From: DATIXD01 sp035518875
GTDB taxonomy: Bacteria; Pseudomonadota; Gammaproteobacteria; Methylococcales; Methylococcaceae
Direction of reading: 5' to 3'
Assembly (NCBI GenBank): GCA_035518875.1
Contig: DATIXD010000164.1
Location: forward strand, 1-5,239
Length of the DNA stretch: 5,239 nucleotides
The notes below the pieces were generated by a model, which saw only the letters and a list, made by a program, of their open reading frames with translations, did no database searches and was not told the DNA's origin. The position numbers and the translations under genes are program-made. Positions 1-5,239 of this stretch are shown here, piece after piece (position 1 is the stretch's first letter; each line of letters begins with the position of its first letter).

Positions 1-230
1 GCCACGTAGCTGCCGTGGCCCCAGATCGAGCCTACTTCCATACCGCCGAGGGCCTGCCAGACGTTCTGCCCGCGGCCGATGTCTCCATCGCCAACGACAA
101 CCGTACCGGTGGTATCGACGATACGGGCTGGAATCGGCGGCTTCTCTTCATAAATCCGGGTGCCGATCCAACCTAATACCAAAAACGAAGCGACTACGAC
201 AGCCGCAAAGCTAGCCCACAGCTTTTTCAT
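1..230 (-). CDS. norZ: Quinol-dependent nitric oxide reductase (qNOR), N-terminal part, cut by window edge
   Basis: This gene encodes the single-subunit nitric oxide reductase that reduces two NO to N2O in the cytoplasmic membrane, taking electrons from quinol. Reading leftward from the ATG at 230-228 gives 76 codons plus a GC that must encode Ala. The protein begins MKKLW, followed by one hydrophobic helix (about residues 4-24). It then has a periplasmic stretch with PPIPARIV (31-38) and the family block GQNVWQALGGMEVG (54-67) followed by SIWGHGSYVA (68-77). That block is typical of the fused cytochrome-c-like N-terminal extension of qNOR (also called NorB) and is absent from the short NorB of cytochrome-c-dependent enzymes. 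The haem-copper-type core, normally several hundred residues further on, lies outside the window, so the catalytic histidines cannot be checked. The start is supported by a purine-rich ribosome site and by the conserved MxKLW opening. Nothing suggests that the visible part is broken. Confidence 0.9.
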   Translation of the reverse strand, partial: MKKLWASFAAVVVASFLVLGWIGTRIYEEKPPIPARIVDTTGTVVVGDGDIGRGQNVWQALGGMEVGSIWGHGSYV

Positions 231-231
231 G

Positions 232-240
232 CCCCTCCCT
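232..240 (-). promoter_or_regulatory. Ribosome binding site of the qNOR gene
   Basis: On the minus strand the bases just before the ATG read AGGGAGGGGC. They contain a GGAGG core (238-234) that ends 3 nt from the start codon, slightly closer than usual. Together with the conserved N-terminal residues this supports the ATG at 230. Confidence 0.5.
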
Positions 241-287
241 CACTTCGAGGCGTTCGAGTGATCGGCGCCCCGTGCTGGACCTATGAG

Positions 288-302
288 GCATGCCAGTCAC
301 CA
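288..302 (-). promoter_or_regulatory. Possible sigma-54 (-24/-12) promoter of the qNOR gene
   Basis: On the minus strand TGG (302-300) is followed by a TGC ending at 288, which gives the invariant GG-N10-GC spacing of sigma-54 promoters. Transcription would start near 276 and leave a leader of about 46 nt before the ATG at 230. The rest of the match to TGGCACG-N4-TTGCW is poor: positions 4-7 of the -24 box differ, and so does the first base of the -12 box. GG-N10-GC is common by chance in GC-rich DNA. I list it because some qNOR genes are known to be driven by sigma-54 with NorR. Confidence 0.2.
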
Positions 303-311
303 GTCTTCGCA

Positions 312-481
312 CAAAACTCGTCGGTAGACATGAAATTGTTGTGAGTACGAGAGTTGAACACAAGAGAGATGCTGACGCGGAGTCCTGACCGTCCGGGCAC
401 AGCCGGTCATCTGCCGATGTCTCTCGCTGAAAACTTCGGCTTGTGCCGAGTGACGAATCGCCAACCGACGGACGAGTTTTG
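312..481. repeat. Imperfect inverted repeat enclosing about 170 bp
   Basis: The left arm CAAAACTCGTCGGT (312-325) is the reverse complement of the right arm ACCGACGGACGAGTTTTG (464-481), apart from four extra bases in the right arm. The extra bases make a GACG-GACG tandem duplication there. A third related motif, GACGAGTATTTTGGC, lies at about 570-584 in the same direction as the right arm. The arms could be ends of a small non-autonomous element, a pair of protein-binding sites, or the outer stem of a structured transcript. No target-site duplication is visible outside the arms and no transposase lies between them. Confidence 0.4.
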
Positions 482-683
482 CCGATTGGGCCTAGACCGT
501 GACGAGGAGCGTTCCGATTCTGTCACCTGCTGGTAAGCCACTGCCAGCCGGTTCGCGATGCTGCCAGGCGACGAGTATTTTGGCAACTGCTGCGGCATGA
601 GCCTGATGTGACTGATCGGTCACCGAGTAAGTCCTTTGGTTCAGAAAGGGCGTGCCGGGCATGATCGTGCACTCGGCTCCAAT

Positions 684-3563
684 ATGCGAAACAGATTATC
701 GCCGCGCGCGCAGCTTGCCTCCAGATCACTTCATTCCACCCCGACAGGGATCATGCAGACTTTCAGTATTGTGGGCCTTATTATATGTGCCAGCGCAAAT
801 ATGTTTGGGCAGCCGGCCAGGATCGTCGGCAACATCAATACGAGCCAGTGGGCCTCGCTGCCCGGCCATGTGCACGCCAATGCTCGAAGCGAATATGACC
901 AGGGCAAAGCGCCAGACTCCGTACAGATACAGTTCGTGACCCTGGTGCTGAAACCCTCCGACACCCAGCAGTCGGCCCTGGATCGGTTGCTCCTCGATCA
1001 GCAGAATCCCAAGTCGTCGATGTATCATCGCTGGCTGACGCCCGAAGAGTATGCCGATCGCTTCGGCGCGAGCGTGAGCGATCTGGCCAAAATCGGCGAT
1101 TGGGCCCGCAGTCAGGGCTTGACGGTAAACGGTACGGCACGCGGCCGCAATGCGCTGACGCTCTCGGGTTCGGCGACGCAAATTGGCGCCGCGTTCCACA
1201 CCGAGATTCATCTTTACAAGGTGAACGGGGAGACTCACTATGCCAACTCCACCCAACCTTCGGTGCCGGCCGCATTCTGGAATATGATAGGAGCCGTCCG
1301 TGGGTTGCATGACTTCCGAATGAAGCCGAAGGTGCGGAAAGTCGTGCCGCTCGGTGACGCCGGACATTTAGCGCCGGCATATACCTCCTCCAAGGGCGAT
1401 CACTATCTTGCTCCCGACGATTTCGCGACCATTTTCAATCTCACTTCCGTCTATAATTCCGGAATCAAAGGCGCTGGGCAGAAGATTGTAATTGTAGGCC
1501 AAAGTAAGATCGATACCTCGCACCTGTCCACGTTCACCAGTTATTTCGGAATGGATACGGTCAGCTTCCAAACCGTGCTCGTGCCGAACAAAAAGGTTCC
1601 CGGATATTCCGTCGTCGACGCCCAGGAATCTGATCTTGACCTGCAGTGGTCGGCTGCCGTGGCGCGCAGCGCGACTCTGCTCTTCGTCTATTCCTACGAC
1701 GTGCTTGACGCGGTTCAATATGCGATCGATCAAGATCTGGCGCCGGTGATCAGCATGAGCTATGGAGAATGCGAGGAGTCGGACACCAAGTCGGATGCAG
1801 GCACGATGCAGAGTTGGGCGAAGCAGGCGAACGTGGAAGGACTTACCTGGGTGGCGGCTTCCGGGGATTCCGGGGCAGCGGGTTGTTACGAATCCTCCGG
1901 CGGACCCTTCGGCCCGCCCAATGATAGTTTGGCATTGGCTGTCGATCTGCCGGCCGGTGTCCCAGAGGTTACCGCCGTAGGCGGCACTACTTTCAGCGAA
2001 GGCAGCGGAACGTATTGGAACAGCGGAAACGGCAACACGAAGGCGTCAGCGAAGTCCTACATTCCTGAGGTGGCATGGAACGACAGCAAGGCGAACGGCA
2101 GCCCGGCGTCGACCGGAGGCGGCGCCAGCCAGTTCTTCTCCAAGCCCTCGTGGCAAACGGGCGCCGGCGTGCCCAGCGACGGCGCGCGCGATGTGCCCGA
2201 CGTGGCATTTCCCGCTTCCGCCGACCATGATGGTTACCTGGTCTACACTTCTTCTACCGGCCTGGACGCCGGGTGGAGTGTGATCGGCGGCACGTCCGCT
2301 GCCGCACCAACCTTTTCGGGCGTATTGGCGCTTCTGAACCAATATCTGGTATCCAACGGATATCAATCCAGCAGCGGGTTGGGCAACGTCAACAGCCGCC
2401 TGTATCCGCTTGCGAGTTCCACGCCTAACGCCTTCCATGACATTACGTCCGGCGACAATGTAGTCGAATCGTGCATCGGTCCATTCTGCTCATCCTCAAA
2501 AGGGTATAGCGCCGGAACGGGCTACGATCAGACAACCGGGCTCGGCTCGGTCGATGGGTACAACTTCATTACCGCCTGGCACACCGGTAAGGTCAGCCCT
2601 CAGATGTCGGTGACGGACGCCCCTGACGCAGTCACAACAGGCGGGAGCACGATGATTACAGCGACGGTCCTGAATTCGAACGGGGATACTCCCTCCGGAA
2701 AGGTGACCTTTTCGGCCGGCTCAACTACGTTAGGAACAGCCACGCTCGACGGCTCCTCCGGAACGGCGCGCGCCACGCTGAAAATCAACGGCGGAGCAAC
2801 CGGGCTGAGTTCCGGATCCAATACGATTACCGCGTCATACGGCGGCGATGACATCAACAACGCAGCTACCGCAACGACGGCCCTCAATGTGTTGAGCCAG
2901 TACGCCGCGCAACCGGCAATTAGCGGGCTGCTGGACGCCGCTTCTTACCGAGAGACTTATGCCCCTGGAACGGCGCTTGCGATCTTCGGCTCGAACCTGG
3001 CGCTGAGCACTCGATCTGCTTCGTCCACTCCGCTTCCGGCCGAGCTGGACAATGTCTACGTCACGATCAACGGCGTCGCCGCGCCGCTCTACTACATTTC
3101 ACCCACTCAGCTCAACGTGCAGATTCCGTACGAAACGCCCACAAGCGGCAAAGCGACGGTTGTCGTTAGCGACAATGGACAGTCCGCATCCGCGACGATC
3201 ACCATGTCGGCAGCGGCGCCTGGCATCTACACGGACGGCGGCGGCTACCTAACACCCAACTCGACGGCCTCAGCCGGTCAGACGTTGACCATGTACGTCA
3301 ATGGCGCGGGCGCTTTGAACCCTTCCGTCGCTGACGGATCGGCGCCCTCGAGCGGCACTACGCCGGTCCCGAAAGGCACGACGCTGGTGACGGTAGGAGG
3401 TGTCGCCGCGCCAATGTCGTATATCGGAGAACCAGGCTGGTCGGTGGGCGTGTTGCAGATCAACTTCACCGTTCCTTCCGGCGTCGGGACAGGAACGCAG
3501 CCTGTGGTCGTCAGCGTTGGCGGTCTGGCAAGCAAGGCCGCAGACCTGACTGTGATCAAGTGA
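684..3563 (+). CDS. Secreted sedolisin (S53) peptidase with propeptide, Ig-like domain and Solibacter C-terminal domain
   Basis: This is a secreted serine-carboxyl peptidase of the kumamolisin/sedolisin family, 959 residues from the ATG at 684. A long Arg-containing n-region leads to a hydrophobic segment (27-38) ending ASA, a likely signal-peptidase site. The activation propeptide spans about 79-215 and includes YHRWLTPEEYADRFG. The catalytic domain spans about 241-635. Glu315 and Asp319 (in QESDLDLQW), Asp395 (in ASGDSGA) and Ser538 (in GGTSAAAP) match the family's Glu-Asp-Asp-Ser set. The calcium-site residues are also present: Asp586-Ile587 and the GxGxD at 611-615. After this come a bacterial Ig-like domain (about 640-737) and a domain resembling TIGR03437 (741-959). 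The enzyme is therefore probably active and self-maturing; acid preference is inferred from the family. The start is uncertain. A TTG at 636 would add 16 residues, and an ATG at 753 has a close AGGGA but leaves only 15 residues before the cleavage site. The DUF4136 gene follows after 73 nt. Confidence 0.93.
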   Translation: MRNRLSPRAQLASRSLHSTPTGIMQTFSIVGLIICASANMFGQPARIVGNINTSQWASLPGHVHANARSEYDQGKAPDSVQIQFVTLVLKPSDTQQSALDRLLLDQQNPKSSMYHRWLTPEEYADRFGASVSDLAKIGDWARSQGLTVNGTARGRNALTLSGSATQIGAAFHTEIHLYKVNGETHYANSTQPSVPAAFWNMIGAVRGLHDFRMKPKVRKVVPLGDAGHLAPAYTSSKGDHYLAPDDFATIFNLTSVYNSGIKGAGQKIVIVGQSKIDTSHLSTFTSYFGMDTVSFQTVLVPNKKVPGYSVVDAQESDLDLQWSAAVARSATLLFVYSYDVLDAVQYAIDQDLAPVISMSYGECEESDTKSDAGTMQSWAKQANVEGLTWVAASGDSGAAGCYESSGGPFGPPNDSLALAVDLPAGVPEVTAVGGTTFSEGSGTYWNSGNGNTKASAKSYIPEVAWNDSKANGSPASTGGGASQFFSKPSWQTGAGVPSDGARDVPDVAFPASADHDGYLVYTSSTGLDAGWSVIGGTSAAAPTFSGVLALLNQYLVSNGYQSSSGLGNVNSRLYPLASSTPNAFHDITSGDNVVESCIGPFCSSSKGYSAGTGYDQTTGLGSVDGYNFITAWHTGKVSPQMSVTDAPDAVTTGGSTMITATVLNSNGDTPSGKVTFSAGSTTLGTATLDGSSGTARATLKINGGATGLSSGSNTITASYGGDDINNAATATTALNVLSQYAAQPAISGLLDAASYRETYAPGTALAIFGSNLALSTRSASSTPLPAELDNVYVTINGVAAPLYYISPTQLNVQIPYETPTSGKATVVVSDNGQSASATITMSAAAPGIYTDGGGYLTPNSTASAGQTLTMYVNGAGALNPSVADGSAPSSGTTPVPKGTTLVTVGGVAAPMSYIGEPGWSVGVLQINFTVPSGVGTGTQPVVVSVGGLASKAADLTVIK

Positions 3564-3589
3564 AGCGCAACGCGCCACAACTGGCCCTC

Positions 3590-3607
3590 GTGCATTTCCC
3601 GATGCAC
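3590..3607 (+). terminator. Weak hairpin between protease and DUF4136 genes
   Basis: GTGCAT (3590-3595) and ATGCAC (3602-3607) form a 6-bp stem around TTCCCG. The only T-run, TTTT at 3617-3620, comes 9 nt after the stem, so this is at most an inefficient terminator or attenuator. It leaves open that the two flanking genes are co-transcribed. Confidence 0.25.
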
Positions 3608-3620
3608 TCTAACCAATTTT

Positions 3621-3628
3621 GAAGGAGA
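3621..3628 (+). promoter_or_regulatory. Ribosome binding site deciding the GTG start of the DUF4136 gene
   Basis: GAAGGAGA contains a strong AGGAG core (3623-3627) with 9 nt before the GTG at 3637. The in-frame TTG at 3619 overlaps this site, and the ATG at 3646 is 18 nt away, so GTG 3637 is the best start. Confidence 0.75.
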
Positions 3629-3636
3629 ACCCAAAC

Positions 3637-4170
3637 GTGAAACCCATGAATCTCATAGCATTCCTGTGCCTGAGCGTCGCCGCCGTCGCCCAGGACGTTC
3701 AATTCGACTACGATCGGTCGGCAAACTTCAGCAGCTACAAGACGTACCAGTGGATCGACTATAAGCCGGTGCCGCCAGGTGACCAACTGCTCGATCAGGA
3801 CATCAAGCGCGCCGTGGACGAGCAACTCGCCGGCAAAGGCCTGCGGCGCGTCGAGACCGGCGGTGATCTCGTTGTCGGCTATCAAGCGGGTATTTCACAG
3901 GAGAAGGAGTTTAATAGCCTCGGGGGAGGTGGCTGGGGTGGATGGGGTGGTCCGTTCGGGTGGGGCAACACCCGGGTGACGACGTCCACCATTGACATCG
4001 GTAAGCTGGTGATTGGTCTCTTCGATCCGTCCAACAAACAACTCGTGTGGCGCGGAACCGCTTCCAAAACGCTCAATATCAGCAAGGATCCCAACAAGAA
4101 CTATCAGACCCTCGAAAAGGCAATGGCCAAGCTGTTCAGGAACTATCCCCCGGGGAGTGGCAAGAAATAA
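3637..4170 (+). CDS. Secreted DUF4136 domain protein
   Basis: The protein has 177 residues from the GTG at 3637. MKPMNLIAFLCLSVAAVA (1-18) is a signal peptide with an AVA-QD cleavage site. The Cys in FLCL is not in a lipobox, so a soluble exported protein is more likely than a lipoprotein. The mature part matches the DUF4136 pattern: it opens VQFDYDRSANFSSYKTYQW (21-39), then a helix resembling DIKRAVDEQLAGKGLRRV (55-72), then DLVVGYQAG (77-85). It ends with a strand-rich half (TIDIGKLVIGLFDPSNKQLVWRGTA, from about 118 to 142). Between the halves lies a Gly/Trp-rich patch (95-111) with repeated GGW steps. DUF4136 has no established biochemical role; members are exported and often lipid-anchored. 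The gene follows the protease by 73 nt on the same strand and may share its transcript, but no functional link is shown. It converges with the activator gene, with 20 nt between the stop codons. Confidence 0.88.
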   Translation: MKPMNLIAFLCLSVAAVAQDVQFDYDRSANFSSYKTYQWIDYKPVPPGDQLLDQDIKRAVDEQLAGKGLRRVETGGDLVVGYQAGISQEKEFNSLGGGGWGGWGGPFGWGNTRVTTSTIDIGKLVIGLFDPSNKQLVWRGTASKTLNISKDPNKNYQTLEKAMAKLFRNYPPGSGKK

Positions 4171-4174
4171 CCGG

Positions 4175-4200
4175 GTTCTCTGAAATCCTATCAGCAGAAC
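4175..4200. terminator. Hairpin between convergent genes, candidate bidirectional terminator
   Basis: GTTCTCTGA (4175-4183) pairs with TCAGCAGAAC (4191-4200) to give 9 base pairs with a single bulged C at 4195 and a 7-nt loop. It begins 4 nt after the DUF4136 stop, and its right arm contains the activator's stop codon (4193-4191). On the minus strand the stem is followed by CCGG and then the T-rich TTATTTCTT. On the plus strand no T-run follows. It would therefore act better as a terminator for the activator transcript, or as a 3'-end stabilising structure for both. Confidence 0.45.
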
Positions 4201-5239
4201 TGGCGGGCGATACCGAATTTCCGCATGCGCGACTGCAGTGTCGTCCGCTTCAAACCGAGGCGGGCAGCGGCCCCATCCGCTCCGCCGACCATCCCCTTCG
4301 TTTCCTTCAAGGCCTGCAGAATGCGCGCGCGCTCGGAAATGTCGGTCACATTCGAAGCGCGGACGTGCACCGCAACTGGGGCGGGCCTGCCATCGAACTC
4401 CGGCAAGGCAACGTGGAGTTCCGGCCCGTCGCTCAGGACCACGGACCGCTCGATCACGTTCTGCAGTTCCCGAATATTGCCCGGCCAGTCGTAGGTGGTG
4501 AGCGCATCCAACGCATACGCCGGAATGCTTTCAATGTTCCGGTCCATGCGCGCCGCGTGTTTCCGGACGAAATAGCGGGCGAGCAACGGAATGTCCTCGC
4601 GCCGCTCGCGCAGGGCAGGAACGTCCACTGGGAAGACCGCCAGCCGGTAATACAGGTCCGCCCGGAACCTGTTCTCCGCCACCATCGCCTTCAGGTCCCG
4701 ATTGGTGGCGGCGACAATCCGCACGTCGACCTGGATGGTCCGGCTGCCGCCCACGCGCTCAAACTCCTGCTCCTGAACCGCGCGCAGTAACTTGGATTGA
4801 AGGTGCAGGGGCAATTCGCCGATTTCATCCAGGAAAAGCGTGCCGCCGTGCGCCGCCTCGAAGCGGCCGATGCGCTGCGCAATCGCTCCCGTGAACGAGC
4901 CTTTCTCGTGCCCGAAGAGCTCGCTTTCGAGCAGTTCCGCCGGGATGGACGCGCAGTTCACCTTGACGAACGGCCGCCGCCGGCGGTCGCTGTGCGTGTG
5001 GATGGCCCGCGCAATGAGTTCCTTGCCGGTACCGGTTTCGCCTCCAATGAGCACCGTGGCATCGGTGGCCGCGACCAGGCGAACTTGATCCAGGACGGCG
5101 CGCAACGCCGCACTTGACCCGACGATTCCCTCGAATCCGTTCGAATCCTGGTCGCACTCGGACGCCCTGAGCTCGCCCGGGCCGATCCGCGATACCAACA
5201 CCGGCTGACCCGGCTCGCCACGAAAAGGGCTGGAAAAGG
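4191..5239 (-). CDS. FhlA-type sigma-54-dependent transcriptional activator, N-terminus cut by window edge
   Basis: This bacterial enhancer-binding protein uses ATP hydrolysis to remodel sigma-54 RNA polymerase into an open complex. The frame stays open to the window edge, 12 codons beyond a GTG at 5201 that is probably internal; 348 residues are visible. Counting that GTG as residue 1, the AAA+ domain runs from about 24 to 255. It has Walker A GETGTGKE (54-61), the sigma-54 contact loop GSFTGA (101-106) in place of the usual GAFTGA, and Walker B GGTLFLDE (119-126). It also has AATN (164-167), the arginine-finger region FRADLYYRL (179-187) and sensor II WPGNIREL (239-246). A Fis-type helix-turn-helix lies at about 305-330 (GAAARLGLKRTTLQSRM). 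The LKET/GLKRTTL ending and the EFERVG segment are closest to E. coli FhlA, whose sensory part holds GAF domains. Here the sensor is outside the window, so its signal and targets are unknown; NorR-like function is possible but unsupported. All catalytic motifs are intact. Confidence 0.93.
   Translation of the reverse strand, partial: FSSPFRGEPGQPVLVSRIGPGELRASECDQDSNGFEGIVGSSAALRAVLDQVRLVAATDATVLIGGETGTGKELIARAIHTHSDRRRRPFVKVNCASIPAELLESELFGHEKGSFTGAIAQRIGRFEAAHGGTLFLDEIGELPLHLQSKLLRAVQEQEFERVGGSRTIQVDVRIVAATNRDLKAMVAENRFRADLYYRLAVFPVDVPALRERREDIPLLARYFVRKHAARMDRNIESIPAYALDALTTYDWPGNIRELQNVIERSVVLSDGPELHVALPEFDGRPAPVAVHVRASNVTDISERARILQALKETKGMVGGADGAAARLGLKRTTLQSRMRKFGIARQFC

Larger units (their letters stand above)
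231..683. other. Divergent intergenic region, no convincing gene
   Basis: This stretch separates the leftward qNOR gene from the rightward protease and must hold both promoters. Two small open frames exist (TTG-started at 354-536 on plus; 407-598 on minus). They overlap each other on opposite strands, lack good ribosome sites and show no domain I know, so I do not call them. Visible structure includes an imperfect inverted repeat at 312-325 and 464-481, and a 6-bp inverted repeat TGACCG/CGGTCA at 386-391 and 404-409. There is also a 7-bp bulged stem around TTGT at 433-451, and an 11-bp palindrome TCGGTCACCGA at 616-626 upstream of the protease. A weak plus-strand sigma-70-like pair, TTGGTT (636-641) and CATGAT (660-665) with an 18-nt gap, is too poor to call. 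I see no tRNA, known riboswitch or CRISPR repeat. Confidence 0.6.

Noticed and set aside
338..348. GT-N7-AC match resembling a NorR half-site upstream of the qNOR gene
   Set aside because: It is a single copy only; NorR enhancers have three, and a four-base core with a gap occurs often by chance.
354..536. 60-codon open frame on the plus strand in the intergenic region
   Set aside because: It has a TTG start with no ribosome site, no recognisable domain, and overlaps an equally poor frame on the other strand. A homology search of the region would settle it.
407..598. 63-codon open frame on the minus strand in the intergenic region
   Set aside because: It has Arg/Ser-rich random-like composition, no known domain and no ribosome site, and lies in the area with inverted repeats.
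726..1367. 213-codon open frame antisense to the protease
   Set aside because: It lies opposite the well-supported propeptide coding region; long antisense frames are expected in GC-rich genes, and it shows no domain.
3565..3575. GCGC-AAC-GCGC mini-hairpin just after the protease stop
   Set aside because: It has a four-base stem and no T-run, too small to act as a terminator.
4147..4157. TCCCCCGGGGA palindrome near the end of the DUF4136 gene as a terminator
   Set aside because: Its one-base centre cannot form a hairpin loop without breaking pairs, it lies inside coding sequence, and no T-run follows.
4047..4790. 247-codon plus-strand open frame overlapping the DUF4136 gene and antisense to the activator
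   Set aside because: It crosses two genes with clear motifs in other frames and has no recognisable domain; it is a shadow of the activator.

Overview
The window looks like a chromosomal segment from an Acidobacteriota bacterium, most likely of the Solibacter/Bryobacterales type. The main evidence is the C-terminal domain of the large secreted protease, which reads as the TIGR03437 'Solibacter uncharacterized C-terminal' domain. A secreted DUF4136 protein and an FhlA-type sigma-54 activator fit that assignment, as does the moderately GC-rich coding sequence. This is recognition by eye; no database search was run.

Layout. (1) 1-230, minus strand: the first 77 residues of a quinol-dependent nitric oxide reductase (qNOR), cut by the left edge. 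(2) 231-683: a divergent intergenic region with no convincing gene. It holds a weak sigma-54-like element facing the reductase gene and an imperfect 14-nt inverted repeat enclosing about 170 bp. (3) 684-3563, plus strand: a secreted sedolisin (S53) peptidase with propeptide, complete catalytic and calcium-site residues, a bacterial Ig-like domain and the Solibacter C-terminal domain. (4) 3637-4170, plus strand: a secreted DUF4136 protein 73 nt downstream, possibly co-transcribed. (5) 4175-4200: a hairpin sitting exactly between two convergent genes. (6) 4191-5239, minus strand: the AAA+ and DNA-binding parts of a sigma-54-dependent activator closest to FhlA, cut by the right edge so that its sensory domain is not visible.

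How they may work together. The protease and DUF4136 protein are both exported and may form a small transcription unit; the protease probably degrades extracellular protein, perhaps at acidic pH. The qNOR detoxifies or respires nitric oxide in the membrane and belongs to a separate leftward unit. The activator is also leftward but is separated from the qNOR gene by the protease block, so a regulatory link is only a guess. I see no clearly new multi-gene system here. The items most worth a second look are the structured intergenic region, the convergent hairpin, and the variant GSFTGA loop in the activator.
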